Positions 41,507 to 50,414 are shown, counted from the stretch's first letter. The stretch: 64,000 bases of DNA from Rhodobacterales bacterium LSUCC0387 (GCA_015689775.1 WVSR01000002.1:1-64000), one strand, 5' to 3'. Translations and numbers: made by a program. Notes: a model not told the origin generated them from the letters alone.

Positions 41507-41787
41507 CTTTGACCGTTATTGCGACATTGAAGGCCAAGGCCGGGAAAGAGGCTGAGCTCGAGGGTGTGCTTGCCTCATTGGTTGCGCCAACGAGGTTGGA
41601 AGAAGGTTGCAACAAATATGAGATGCATCGCTCACACGATGAGCAAGGCCTGTTTATGTTTGTTGAGGACTGGGAGACACGGCCTCATTGGAATGATCAC
41701 ATGGAAAGCGACCACTTAACCGCTTTTGCTGCTCGCCAAGAAGAACTCTGTGACAGTTGGACCCTATTTACTGGTGAAGAGGTTTGA
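41503..41787 (+). CDS. Antibiotic-biosynthesis-monooxygenase (ABM) domain protein, LsrG-like size
   Basis: The 94-residue ferredoxin-like protein (MTLTVIATLKAKAGKEAEL) matches ABM/YgiN/LsrG-type proteins, with EEGCNKYEMHRSHDEQGLFMFVEDWETRP as central strands and a C-terminal HLTAFAARQ helix. Members are quinol monooxygenases or, in LsrG, a phospho-dihydroxypentanedione isomerase. It starts ATGA-overlapping with the HAD gene. An LsrG-like isomerase role near an FGGY kinase and aldolase is attractive but unproven. Confidence 0.85.
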   Translation: MTLTVIATLKAKAGKEAELEGVLASLVAPTRLEEGCNKYEMHRSHDEQGLFMFVEDWETRPHWNDHMESDHLTAFAARQEELCDSWTLFTGEEV

Positions 41788-41798
41788 GGAGAATTTCG

Positions 41799-42488
41799 AT
41801 GAAACTAAAATTTTACGCTCATGCGAGCTTTCGCTTAGAGCATGAGGGTTTGTCGGTAGTGACTGATCCATATACCCCCTCACTCGCGGGATTTGACCCG
41901 ATATCGGAGCCTGCTGATATCGTGATAATGAGCTCCGCAACTGATGATTTTCACTGTGACGCTAGCCATGTCGGCGGTAATCCTACTGTAGTGAATGCAC
42001 TTGAAGTTTCAGACAGTGGATTGGAAGTCGGGGGATTATTTATAACGTCATATCCCGCGATGGAGAGCATGACCTATGATTTCCAAAAATACTTCCAAAG
42101 AGATCCAGATGCCAACGCGCTCTACCATTTTGAGATTGGCGGTGTCCGTGTTCTTCACATGGGCGACATAGGTAATGCAGTAGCGCCTGAGCACATTGAA
42201 AATCTAGCCGGGAAGGTTGATCTATTGTTAGCACTCACGGGTGAGCACGCGACAATTTCCTTGGATGATTTGGATGACTTTATTTCGCGAATAAAGCCTA
42301 AGGCTGTCATTCCCATGCACTACTTCAGTGAGAAGGGTGTTCTAGACATTGAGCCGGTTACTACATTCACGGACCGTATCTCTCCTGAACGCGTAACGTG
42401 GATTGAGGGTTCGGAGATGGATTTAGACATTTCGGGTCTTTCACACTCAGAAAATCCTCACGTGTTTGTTTTAGAGCAATCGCGATAA
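41799..42488 (+). CDS. MBL-fold protein with degenerate metal motif
   Basis: I choose ATG 41799 (MKLKFYAHASFRLEHEGLS) with GAGGAG upstream. The 229-residue protein looks like UlaG/UPF0173-type lactonases: HASFRLE start, VVTDPYTPSLAGF, RVLHMGDIGNAVAPEHIENL, and AVIPMHYF. The usual HxHxDH site after DIVIMSS is replaced by an ATDDFHCDA sequence, so only part of the dinuclear site remains. It may bind one metal or act differently. It is the last gene of the first plus-strand operon. Confidence 0.8.
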   Translation: MKLKFYAHASFRLEHEGLSVVTDPYTPSLAGFDPISEPADIVIMSSATDDFHCDASHVGGNPTVVNALEVSDSGLEVGGLFITSYPAMESMTYDFQKYFQRDPDANALYHFEIGGVRVLHMGDIGNAVAPEHIENLAGKVDLLLALTGEHATISLDDLDDFISRIKPKAVIPMHYFSEKGVLDIEPVTTFTDRISPERVTWIEGSEMDLDISGLSHSENPHVFVLEQSR

Positions 42489-42510
42489 GAAATTACAGCG
42501 GTTCTCTGTT

Positions 42511-42550
42511 GCGCTCGGCCACTCTTCCTCCCATCCTCCTGGCCGGGCGC
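42511..42550. terminator. Hairpin between convergent MBL and RpiR genes
   Basis: GCGCTCGGCC (42511-42520) pairs with GGCCGGGCGC (42541-42550) with one G-U pair around a 20-base pyrimidine-rich loop. It lies between the plus-strand MBL stop and the minus-strand regulator stop. It has no U-tract but is suitably placed to separate the two units. Confidence 0.5.
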
Positions 42551-42622
42551 ATAAATTCAATGGTTCACACCGATTTGAGTGGAACGTTTGTACGCCACTG
42601 TTCAAAATTGAGCTAACAATTT

Positions 42623-43507
42623 TCAGCCGCGGTCGTGCCGATAATATGCCTCCAAGGCTTCTGCCGTGGCTTTTAATTTCTGGGTGTGACTATCATCACT
42701 CCCAAAAATCAGCCCGACGTACAACATATTGATAAGAAACAGCTGGCTCATGCGGCCCTCTAGGAAGTCGCCATAGAGTGGGACGCTAGGGGTGTTGGAG
42801 TTCCAGGTTAGAAGGGTGCGCGCGGCTGACTTTCCTACCAAGGAGTGCGGTTCGCTTGTGATGGCGATTGTCGAGGCCCCATTTTTGCGGGCAAGCGTCA
42901 GAGCGTTTCCGACGTCAGCTGTCGTGCCGGTGTGTGAAATGCCGATCATCAAGCTGTTTTTGCTCATATTAGCTGCCGCAACGATTTGATTGTAGCCGTC
43001 ATCATATGACTTGGCATCCACTCCGGCTTTTGTGAATAGGTGCGCCGCCTCCATGCAGATTGCGGCTGCTCCGCCGACCCCTATCAAAACAACTTGGTCA
43101 CAACTTCTAAGGTCTCCAACGCATTGTTCGAGAAGCTGTTCGTCGAGTAGTTTTTGCGTACCCAAGATACTGTTTGAAAGCAAAACTGATAATTTTGCAC
43201 TCAAGGTTATGAGGGGATCATTTCTGTCTAGCTCGCTGGGAATGTTAACAACACTGTTCCGGTCCACGCCCCCAGAAGCTTCCGCGAGAGCTAACTTTAA
43301 ATCTGGGTAGCCTGAGTACCCCAAGGCACGGCTAAACCGGCTCACCGTCGCGTCGCTCACGCCCAGTGTCTTTGCGAATTCTGTTATCGATTGCTGCAGC
43401 TTGTCGGTAGAGTGACGCCTTAGGTAATCTGCTACAACCTTCTCAGACTTGCGGAGATCGGCGTACTGAGCCTGGATACGGTCAAGTAGATCGCTATTCT
43501 TGTCCAA
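42623..43507 (-). CDS. MurR/RpiR-family transcriptional regulator
   Basis: The 294-residue protein starts at TTG 43507 behind GGAGAAAAAG. The HTH_6 domain contains SITEFAKTLGVSDATVSRFS (residues 40-59) and the SIS domain includes VVLIGVGGAAAICMEAAHLF and SLMIGISHTGTTADV. It separates two plus-strand sugar operons and is divergent from the dehydrogenase/transketolase operon. GAAAATTTTC-type repeats in the shared promoter region are its likely sites. The effector is probably a phosphosugar of the pathway. Confidence 0.92.
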   Translation of the reverse strand: MDKNSDLLDRIQAQYADLRKSEKVVADYLRRHSTDKLQQSITEFAKTLGVSDATVSRFSRALGYSGYPDLKLALAEASGGVDRNSVVNIPSELDRNDPLITLSAKLSVLLSNSILGTQKLLDEQLLEQCVGDLRSCDQVVLIGVGGAAAICMEAAHLFTKAGVDAKSYDDGYNQIVAAANMSKNSLMIGISHTGTTADVGNALTLARKNGASTIAITSEPHSLVGKSAARTLLTWNSNTPSVPLYGDFLEGRMSQLFLINMLYVGLIFGSDDSHTQKLKATAEALEAYYRHDRG

Positions 43508-43808
43508 CTTTTTCTCCTAGTTTTCGCATGATCGCAGCTTTCACACTTAGCTTATGCTAATTTGCGAATGCAGGAAAGACATTCCCCACATTTCTTGAAA
43601 ATATTTATCACAAATAAAATAACTACAAACAATTGATATTATTAACTAAATTGACGGTTTTCTGACAGTTGTGAAAATTTCGTACAAAAAATTTTCTGAA
43701 AATTCTTAAAATATGTAGAAAATTTTCTCGACAATAGTTTTTGAAGATGCTACCGATTCACTCAAGCAAAAGCACGGAATTCCTCAGTTTTGAAGTGGAT
43801 CTAAGGGT
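43508..43808. promoter_or_regulatory. AT-rich divergent promoter region with GAAAATTT repeats
   Basis: The 301 bases between the RpiR gene and the E1-alpha gene carry repeated GAAAATTT motifs: GAAAATTT at 43672-43679, AAAAATTTTC around 43686-43696 followed by TGAAAATTC, and a perfect 12-bp palindrome AGAAAATTTTCT at 43717-43728. The sites are roughly 20-25 bases apart, so cooperative binding on one face is possible. Confidence 0.6.
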
Positions 43809-44795
43809 ATGGCAAAGAAATCGTCAGCGTCAAACGCTTACTCAAGAGAATTTTTGGAAAAAATTTTCCGCACAGCGCATAAGATACGGGTTTTTGAGAC
43901 TGAAGGCATAAAACTTTATCGCCAGGGTTTGATCCGTGGATACTTCCATCCGTACCTTGGGCAGGAGGGGATTGCCACGGGCGTCTGTGCGGCTCTCTCC
44001 GAGGGCGACTACATCGCGTCAACTCACCGAGGTCATGGCCACTGCATCGCTTGGGGTGCGGACGTTAAAAAAATGGTCGCCGAGCTACTCCAGAAAGATA
44101 CTGGCTATTGCAAGGGCTACGGTGGATCAATGCACATCGCTGACATTTCGGTTGGTAATTTGGGCGCCAACGGAATTGTTGGGGCAGGGACACCGCTTGG
44201 CGTCGGTGCAGCACTCGCGAACCAGATAAGGGGCTCGGACGCCGTCACGGTGACATTTAGCACCGATGGCGCAACCAATAACGGGACGTTTCTCGAAAGC
44301 CTTAACTTAGCAGCCATCTGGAACCTGAATTATGTGTTGGTAGTGGAAAACAACCAATACGCAGTGTCCACACCGATTGAGGAATCCACGCGTGAGCCGG
44401 ACTTGTACAAGCGCGGCTTGGGCATCGGAGTTGAGAGCCACCAGGTGGACGGAAACGATCCGCTGGCCGTCTATGAGATCATGCGTCAAGCCGTTGAGAC
44501 TTGCCGGAAAGGTAAGGGGCCGGTGCTCATCGAGGCAAAGACGTTCCGGCACATGGGTCATCACGTAAATGACCCCGGGAAATACATGCCTGAGGATCGC
44601 TTGACCTACTACAAGCAGCGCGACCCAGTCGATCGTGCCCGCAAGGCACTTAAAGATATGTCCGACATTTCAGATGGTGAAATTGATGCCATTGAGGCTG
44701 AAATTGCGGCCGAATTTGAGGCTGCTGTCGAGTTTTCAAAAAATAGTGGCGAAGTTTCTATCGAAGATTTCCGCGCATTCGCGGCCGACTATTGA
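43809..44795 (+). CDS. TPP-dependent 2-oxo-acid/acetoin dehydrogenase E1 alpha subunit
   Basis: The 328-residue protein matches PDH E1-alpha/AcoA in size. Motifs include RGYFHPYLGQEGIATGV, KGYGGSMHIAD, GIVGAGTPLGVGAALA and the thiamine/Mg site STDGATNNGTFLESLN, where TDG replaces the usual GDG. It would decarboxylate a 2-oxo acid or cleave acetoin-like ketones together with E1-beta, passing the acyl group to lipoyl E2. Start ATG 43809 follows AAGGGT. It heads the second sugar operon. Confidence 0.9.
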   Translation: MAKKSSASNAYSREFLEKIFRTAHKIRVFETEGIKLYRQGLIRGYFHPYLGQEGIATGVCAALSEGDYIASTHRGHGHCIAWGADVKKMVAELLQKDTGYCKGYGGSMHIADISVGNLGANGIVGAGTPLGVGAALANQIRGSDAVTVTFSTDGATNNGTFLESLNLAAIWNLNYVLVVENNQYAVSTPIEESTREPDLYKRGLGIGVESHQVDGNDPLAVYEIMRQAVETCRKGKGPVLIEAKTFRHMGHHVNDPGKYMPEDRLTYYKQRDPVDRARKALKDMSDISDGEIDAIEAEIAAEFEAAVEFSKNSGEVSIEDFRAFAADY

Positions 44796-44820
44796 GCTTA
44801 GGTTAGGTGGGAGAAGTAAA

Positions 44821-45828
44821 GTGTCTCAAAGAGAGTTGATGTATCGCGAAGCGCTGCGCGAAGCGATTGATGAAGAAATGGCCCGCAATGACCTGGTGTT
44901 CATCATTGGCGAGGGTATCGCGGAGCGGGGCGGTTCCTACAAGGTAACTGAGGGTCTACTCGATAAGTATGGTTCCCTGCGCGTGCGTGACACACCAATC
45001 GCAGAAGCGGGAATGATCGGCGTTGGTGTAGGGGCCGCAATTGCTGGCGCCCGTCCAATTGTTGAAATCTTATACGTAGATTTTGCGATGCTGGGCATGG
45101 ACATGATCGTCAACCAAGCCGCTAAGTTTCGATTAATGACTGGTGGCGATGGCCGCGTGCCCTTCGTCATGAGAACACAGGGCGGTACGGGTGGTGGTGT
45201 TGCAGCTCAGCACTCTCAATCGCTTGAAGCTCTCTTTTATCACATTCCCGGTTTGAAAGTTGTAATGCCATCCACTCCTGCGGATGCGAAGGGTCTTCTG
45301 AAGTATGCCATGCGCCAGGACGATCCAGTTATGTTCCTGGAGCATAAGCACCTCTACATGACTAAAGGGATGGTCCCCGACGGTGAGCACATCATCGAGT
45401 TTGGGAAAGGCGACATCAAACGCAGCGGGACTGACGTCACTCTCATTGCGTGGTCCAATATGATCCCGCGATCCCTAGAAGCCGCTGCTGAATTGGCGGA
45501 GCAGGGCATATCAGTCGAAGTGATTGATCCGCGCACGTTGGTGCCACTCGATCGCGAAATGATATTGCAATCCGTTTCCAAGACGAAGCGCGCGGTTATT
45601 GTTCAAGAAGCCAATCGCCGCGGGGGTATCGCGTCGGACATTGCCTCAATCATTCAGGAAGAGGCGTTTTGGGACTTAGACGCACCGGTTGAAATCGTTG
45701 CCGGCTTGGACATTCCAGTTCCCTTTAACCTCACGCTCGAGGCGGCAAGTGTGCCGCAGAAGCCCGATATCGTTGCCGCAGTAAAGCGTTGCATTCACCA
45801 GGACAATTATTCCGCCGCTGCAGAATAG
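44821..45828 (+). CDS. TPP-dependent 2-oxo-acid/acetoin dehydrogenase E1 beta subunit
   Basis: Start GTG 44821 (SQRELMYREAL) is preceded by GGTGGGAG; a longer frame runs back into the E1-alpha gene. The 335-residue product has the E1-beta landmarks FIIGEGIAERGGSYKVTEGL, DTPIAEAGMIGVGVGAA, FVMRTQGGTGGGVAAQHSQS and the transketolase C-domain EVIDPRTLVPLD. It forms the alpha2beta2 E1 with the preceding product. Confidence 0.92.
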   Translation: MSQRELMYREALREAIDEEMARNDLVFIIGEGIAERGGSYKVTEGLLDKYGSLRVRDTPIAEAGMIGVGVGAAIAGARPIVEILYVDFAMLGMDMIVNQAAKFRLMTGGDGRVPFVMRTQGGTGGGVAAQHSQSLEALFYHIPGLKVVMPSTPADAKGLLKYAMRQDDPVMFLEHKHLYMTKGMVPDGEHIIEFGKGDIKRSGTDVTLIAWSNMIPRSLEAAAELAEQGISVEVIDPRTLVPLDREMILQSVSKTKRAVIVQEANRRGGIASDIASIIQEEAFWDLDAPVEIVAGLDIPVPFNLTLEAASVPQKPDIVAAVKRCIHQDNYSAAAE

Positions 45829-45839
45829 GAGACGGATAG

Positions 45840-47060
45840 ATGACGCTGCATATTCTCGAAAAGTTGGCGGCAACTAATCAAGACTGTGAGATTTGGTGGG
45901 ACTCATCCCCGTTGGTCTATGAAAAGTGGAAGCACGAAACCCTTTCAAAAGCTCCTGAAGGAAAGCGTTCTGAATGGGAAGAGCAACTCCGGCGTCTACT
46001 CAATGCAGACACCATCAACACAACTGGTCAAATGGTGTTTGGCGGCGTGACGACAAACCCACCGCTGTCGCTTCAGGCGCTCCAGGCTGAGCCAGATTTT
46101 TGGACCAAACAAATCCGCGCCATAGCCAAGGCTAATCCCGGGGCTGGGGTTGAGGAAGTCTATTGGCTCACTTACCTGGACGTTGCGCGTAAGGGTGCTG
46201 AAATGATCTTGCCGGTATATGAGGCGAGTGCCGGTCGCCGGGGTTTTGTTTCGGGTCAGGTCGACCCAAGGTTTGTGACAGACTACGATCGCATGCTCGA
46301 ACAGGGTCTAGAGTTGTCCCGCCAGAGCCCCAATATGATGGTTAAAATTCCTGGGTCTGCTGAGGGTTACCGAGTAATTGAAGAGCTCACGGCTCTCGGT
46401 ATCTCAACAAATAATACGACGTCGTTCACGGTCGCTCAGTATGTGGAGTGCATGGACGCAGTGTCACGTGGGCTGTCTAGAGCAAATGCTGCCGGTATTG
46501 ATTTAAGTAAGTGGCGCTCCGTTATCACGCACATGTCTTCGCGACTTGGAAATTTGGGTGACCTTAGTGCTCAGGCTGCAATTCGTGGCATCGAGTTGAC
46601 GCCGGAGGAGATCCAACTTGGAGAGCTTGCGGTACTGAAACGTGCGTATCGCTATGGTAAAGAAACTGGCCATCCATCGAAAATGTTGCAGTGTTCAATG
46701 CGCGTATTCGACGACGGACCTGGAGGCACGGCGTCCAGCTGGCATGTTGAGAAATTGGCAGGTGGTGACTTTGTTTATACCTGCCCCCCATCCTACATAT
46801 CGCAGCTTATGAATGCCGAGGATCGTATGCAGCCCTTTGACAGCGAGGCTATCAACGAAGACGCTCCCGATAGGTTAATTCAGAAGTTACGCAAGCTGCC
46901 GTATTTTCGTCAGGCTTACGATTTTGGTGGAATGCTGCCGAAGGAATTTTCTCAATTTGGTGCGTTTGCTGCCACTGCGACTGAGTTCGCGGCTGCAACC
47001 AGAAAAACTGTAGATTTTGTTGCGAATGCTCTCGAAGAGACGTCGTCGCGCGCGGCTTGA
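45840..47060 (+). CDS. Transaldolase-family protein, extended
   Basis: The 406-residue protein has a transaldolase-like TIM barrel: FGGVTTNPPLSLQAL, MMVKIPGSAEGYRVIEEL with the Schiff-base lysine, then STNNTTSFTVAQYVECMDAV, and a late KMLQCSMRVF. It is about 90 residues longer than TalB-type enzymes, with an unusual N-terminus EIWWDSSPLVYEKWK and a long C-terminal part. It could be a dihydroxyacetone- or short-ketose-transferring enzyme. It follows E1-beta by 11 bases with AGGAGA. Confidence 0.82.
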   Translation: MTLHILEKLAATNQDCEIWWDSSPLVYEKWKHETLSKAPEGKRSEWEEQLRRLLNADTINTTGQMVFGGVTTNPPLSLQALQAEPDFWTKQIRAIAKANPGAGVEEVYWLTYLDVARKGAEMILPVYEASAGRRGFVSGQVDPRFVTDYDRMLEQGLELSRQSPNMMVKIPGSAEGYRVIEELTALGISTNNTTSFTVAQYVECMDAVSRGLSRANAAGIDLSKWRSVITHMSSRLGNLGDLSAQAAIRGIELTPEEIQLGELAVLKRAYRYGKETGHPSKMLQCSMRVFDDGPGGTASSWHVEKLAGGDFVYTCPPSYISQLMNAEDRMQPFDSEAINEDAPDRLIQKLRKLPYFRQAYDFGGMLPKEFSQFGAFAATATEFAAATRKTVDFVANALEETSSRAA

Positions 47061-47071
47061 GGAATTTAGAT

Positions 47072-48352
47072 ATGGCTGAAGCGATTTTGGTCCCCCAGGT
47101 GGGGCAGGACTTGACAGAGGCAACTGTCGTGGAATTGCACGTCAAGGTTGGTGACAAGGTTGCCAAAGGTGATTTGGTTGCTGTGGTAGAATCCGAGAAG
47201 GCAAGCTTTGAAGTCGAAGCCTTTGCCGAGGGATTTGTTATAAACCTGCCATATAGTGTTGGGGATGTGGCCACCGTACTCGAGCCGCTCATGCATCTTG
47301 GGGCAGAAGGTGAAACCGTTGCGCCGACAGCTTCAGCAAGCGCGAGCGAGCCCGCAACGTCTTCTGTGGTTGATGTGCAATCAAGTGTATCCGAGTTGAA
47401 AACCAACTCTAAGAAGAGCTCCATGGCCGTCGACGGCCCTCTGAGAGCGTCACCCGCAGCTAGAAAGCGCGTATTTGAAGCGGGTCAAATGCTTAGTCAG
47501 TTTCGGGGATCTGGCCCATTGGGTGCGATTGTCTTGCGGGACGTTGAGGCCCAACTCTCAACTGTCGCGGCGCAAACCGCAGGGGCGCAGTCCGTGCCTG
47601 GCTTGAAAAATCTTAAGTCTGGTCACGGCGATCCGATTATATTCATTCATGGCTTTGGATCCGATCTCTCATCTTGGCGCCCGACGGTTGGCCAATTGGG
47701 CCTGGAAAATCCCATGTACGCATTGGATTTACCGGGACATGGATCTTGTTGGGATCTAAAAGCCAAGAGCTTTGACGAGTTGGTGGATTACGTGGCGCAA
47801 ACAATTTCACCGCTGGGTGGTAGTTTGCACTTGGTCGGCCACTCGCTCGGTGCGGCAGTGGCCGTGGCACTGTCTGAGCGTGGAAGTATCGACATTCGTT
47901 CCATGAGCCTTCTGTCTCCGGCGGGTATGGGTGCAGGCATAAACGCCCAATTTATCGATGGATTTTTGGGTGCCAAGTCAGAGGCTGCACTCAAAACGTG
48001 GATGCAAAGCCTTGTACGCGATCCAGACGATATGGCGCCCGTCTTAGTGCGTGCTACCCTGAAGGCCCGTAGTGAAGCGGACTTGGTAGGCAGCCAACAG
48101 GAACTTGCGCGAGGCCTGTTTGAAAATGGCACTCAGCTTTTTTCAATCGTGAATGGCTTGCGGCGCTTTAACGGCGCGGCATCTGTTGTGATCGGTACTG
48201 ATGACGCAATCGTCCAGTCCAGTGATGTCATTGCCAGGACGCCGCCACACGCGGCCTTGTATAAGCTTTCAGGCATAGGACATCTCCCACAGATTGAGTG
48301 TCCGTCTTTGGTCAACACTATCGTAGCTAGAACAGTGAAGTCAGCCAGTTAA
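47072..48352 (+). CDS. AcoC-like E2: lipoyl domain fused to alpha/beta hydrolase
   Basis: I choose ATG 47072 (MAEAILVPQVGQDLTEATV) behind GAGGAATT. The 426-residue protein has a lipoyl domain (1-76, lipoyl lysine Lys43 in ESEKASFE), a linker, a short E3/E1-binding-like segment (about 125-160, SPAARKRVFEAG), and an alpha/beta hydrolase domain from 185 with nucleophile Ser258 (GHSLGAA) and His404. This is the AcoC arrangement; the usual E2 transacylase core is absent. No E3 gene is in the window, so a housekeeping dihydrolipoamide dehydrogenase must serve. Confidence 0.9.
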   Translation: MAEAILVPQVGQDLTEATVVELHVKVGDKVAKGDLVAVVESEKASFEVEAFAEGFVINLPYSVGDVATVLEPLMHLGAEGETVAPTASASASEPATSSVVDVQSSVSELKTNSKKSSMAVDGPLRASPAARKRVFEAGQMLSQFRGSGPLGAIVLRDVEAQLSTVAAQTAGAQSVPGLKNLKSGHGDPIIFIHGFGSDLSSWRPTVGQLGLENPMYALDLPGHGSCWDLKAKSFDELVDYVAQTISPLGGSLHLVGHSLGAAVAVALSERGSIDIRSMSLLSPAGMGAGINAQFIDGFLGAKSEAALKTWMQSLVRDPDDMAPVLVRATLKARSEADLVGSQQELARGLFENGTQLFSIVNGLRRFNGAASVVIGTDDAIVQSSDVIARTPPHAALYKLSGIGHLPQIECPSLVNTIVARTVKSAS

Positions 48353-48406
48353 GTGTCTCTATGGCGAGGGCGTGAGCCCTGTCCAAGTATCCAAAAGGGG
48401 AATGAA

Positions 48407-50413
48407 ATGCGTGACCTCCGTGGGGTTAGCCATAGTGACATGGCTAACGCAGTTAGGTTTTTGTCTGCAGATGCCGTTGAGCGTGCCGGCTCCGGTCACC
48501 CGGGTATGCCGATGGGGATGGCAGACGTGGCCACCGTACTGTTCTCAAAAGTCTTAAAATTTGATGCAAAATGTCCGGAGTGGCCAGATCGAGATCGCTT
48601 CGTGCTGTCAGCTGGCCACGGCTCGATGTTGTTGTATTCGCTCCTACACCTTTGTGACTTTCCGTGGTGGGACTTGAGCGCAATTAAATCCTTTCGCCAA
48701 TTAGGCTCCATCGCAGCTGGCCACCCCGAATATGGTCACGGCCCAGGTATCGAGACCACGACGGGACCGCTTGGCCAGGGTATAGCGACGGCAGTTGGCA
48801 TGGCGCTTGCGGAGGAAATGGATCGAGCCCGGTTTGGTGAAGACTTGGTGAGCCACTATACCTACGTGATTGCTGGCGATGGTTGCTTAATGGAAGGCAT
48901 TTCTCAGGAAGCAATAACACTGGCAGGTCACTTGGGTCTGAGCCGCCTCGTTGTGTTATATGACGACAACCAAATTACGATTGATGGATCCACTTCACTA
49001 GCGACGTCAGAGGACCAGCACAAAAGATTTGAGGCCGCTGGATGGGACACGTTTGAGGTTGATGGGCACGATCCAGAGGCAGTCGAAGAGAGTATGCTCC
49101 TGGCGAAAGCCTCTAACCGGCCTGCAATGGTCGTTTGTAAGACCCGCATTGGCTTTGGAGCCCCTTCAAAGTCGGGGAGTGCAAAAAGCCATGGCTCCCC
49201 GTTAGGGAGCGATGAAATATCAGGAGCGCGCTTAGCGTGTAACTGGCCCCACTCGCCATTTGAAATTCCTGATGATATCCGGGAAGCCTGGCGCCTGATT
49301 GGTGCTAGGGGCGGAGCTGATCGGATGGATTGGGAATTGCGTTTGAATTCAGCGCCATCCCAACAGAGGGCACTATTCAATGACCATCAGGCGCGCCGTT
49401 TCCCAGTTGGATGGGATGACGCTCTTCTTACGTACAAGTGTCAGGTGTCCCAAAAGGCGTCTGCCACTTCAACTCGGAAAGCCAGCGGAGCCGCGCTAGA
49501 GGTCCTCACCAATTACATTCCCAATCTCATTGGCGGATCTGCCGACCTAACGGGCTCCGTCAATACCCTCACCTCCAGCACCGTCGCGATAGCAGCCGAT
49601 GACTTCACCGGGCGCTATATTCACTACGGCGTCAGGGAGCATGCAATGGCTGCGGTGATGAATGGCCTGTCTCTCCACGGAGGGTATTTCCCGTACGCCG
49701 GTACCTTTCTCGTTTTTGCTAATTATTTTCATCCAGCACTGCGCCTCGCATGCTTGATGAAGCTGCCGATGGTTCACGTGTTGACACATGACTCGATTGG
49801 CCTCGGAGAGGATGGCCCCACCCACCAGCCAGTTGAAACCCTCGCCATTTTGCGTGCGACGCCTGATCTTGTTTTACTCCGGCCAGCTGACGCGGTTGAA
49901 ACGGCCGAGGCCTGGGATATAGCGTTGAAGCGTACAGAGGGGCCGACTGCGCTGGTACTGTCACGGCAAGATCTCCCTATCCTAAGGCTTGAGGTTGATG
50001 GCCAAAATAAGTCTTCAACCGGGGGCTACGTCCTCTCCGAGGCTGCCTGCGGAGAGAGATTGGTTTCCCTGATAGCCACTGGCTCTGAAGTGTCCATTGC
50101 CTGTGAGGCTCGCGAAATCCTAGAGGCCGAAGGCATACCTACAGCTGTTATATCATTGCCATCTTTTGAGCTATTTCGGGCTACTGAGGCCAAGTTCCAG
50201 AGAGATGTTCTCGGGGATGATGGCGTATTGAAAATCGGTATCGAAGCGGCGCTCGAATTTGGTTGGCGTGAGTTTCTAGGGGGCCATGGGGCATTTGTCG
50301 GTATGACGGGATACGGCGCATCCGCGCCAGCTAACGATTTATACAAGCACTTTGGTATCACCGCACAGGCTGTCTGTGAGCGTGTCAGAGGCCTTCTCAG
50401 CGGTAGATCATGA
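48407..50413 (+). CDS. tkt: Transketolase
   Basis: I choose ATG 48407 (MRDLRGVSHSDMANAVRF) with AAGGGG upstream. The 668-residue TPP enzyme transfers two-carbon ketol units. Motifs are ERAGSGHPGMPMGMADVATV, HGPGIETTTGPLGQGI, the Mg/TPP motif AGDGCLMEGISQEA, then GRYIHYGVREHAMAAVMNG, FANYFHPALR, TGLG-like DSIGLGEDGPTHQPVE and the HG-type end GHGAFVGMTGYGASAPA. Length is normal. As a pathway-specific copy it suggests pentose, tetrose or other ketose phosphates in this catabolic route. Confidence 0.96.
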   Translation: MRDLRGVSHSDMANAVRFLSADAVERAGSGHPGMPMGMADVATVLFSKVLKFDAKCPEWPDRDRFVLSAGHGSMLLYSLLHLCDFPWWDLSAIKSFRQLGSIAAGHPEYGHGPGIETTTGPLGQGIATAVGMALAEEMDRARFGEDLVSHYTYVIAGDGCLMEGISQEAITLAGHLGLSRLVVLYDDNQITIDGSTSLATSEDQHKRFEAAGWDTFEVDGHDPEAVEESMLLAKASNRPAMVVCKTRIGFGAPSKSGSAKSHGSPLGSDEISGARLACNWPHSPFEIPDDIREAWRLIGARGGADRMDWELRLNSAPSQQRALFNDHQARRFPVGWDDALLTYKCQVSQKASATSTRKASGAALEVLTNYIPNLIGGSADLTGSVNTLTSSTVAIAADDFTGRYIHYGVREHAMAAVMNGLSLHGGYFPYAGTFLVFANYFHPALRLACLMKLPMVHVLTHDSIGLGEDGPTHQPVETLAILRATPDLVLLRPADAVETAEAWDIALKRTEGPTALVLSRQDLPILRLEVDGQNKSSTGGYVLSEAACGERLVSLIATGSEVSIACEAREILEAEGIPTAVISLPSFELFRATEAKFQRDVLGDDGVLKIGIEAALEFGWREFLGGHGAFVGMTGYGASAPANDLYKHFGITAQAVCERVRGLLSGRS

Positions 50414-50414
50414 A

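Noticed and set aside
46852-47424. 190-codon minus-strand open frame
   Set aside because: Antisense to the transaldolase-like and E2 genes, which have clear domains and ribosome sites; no protein family features in the reverse frame.
43809-48352. Assignment as housekeeping pyruvate dehydrogenase
   Set aside because: The E2 has no transacylase core but an alpha/beta hydrolase domain, no E3 is encoded, and the genes sit in a sugar operon, which fits an acetoin-dehydrogenase-like complex better.
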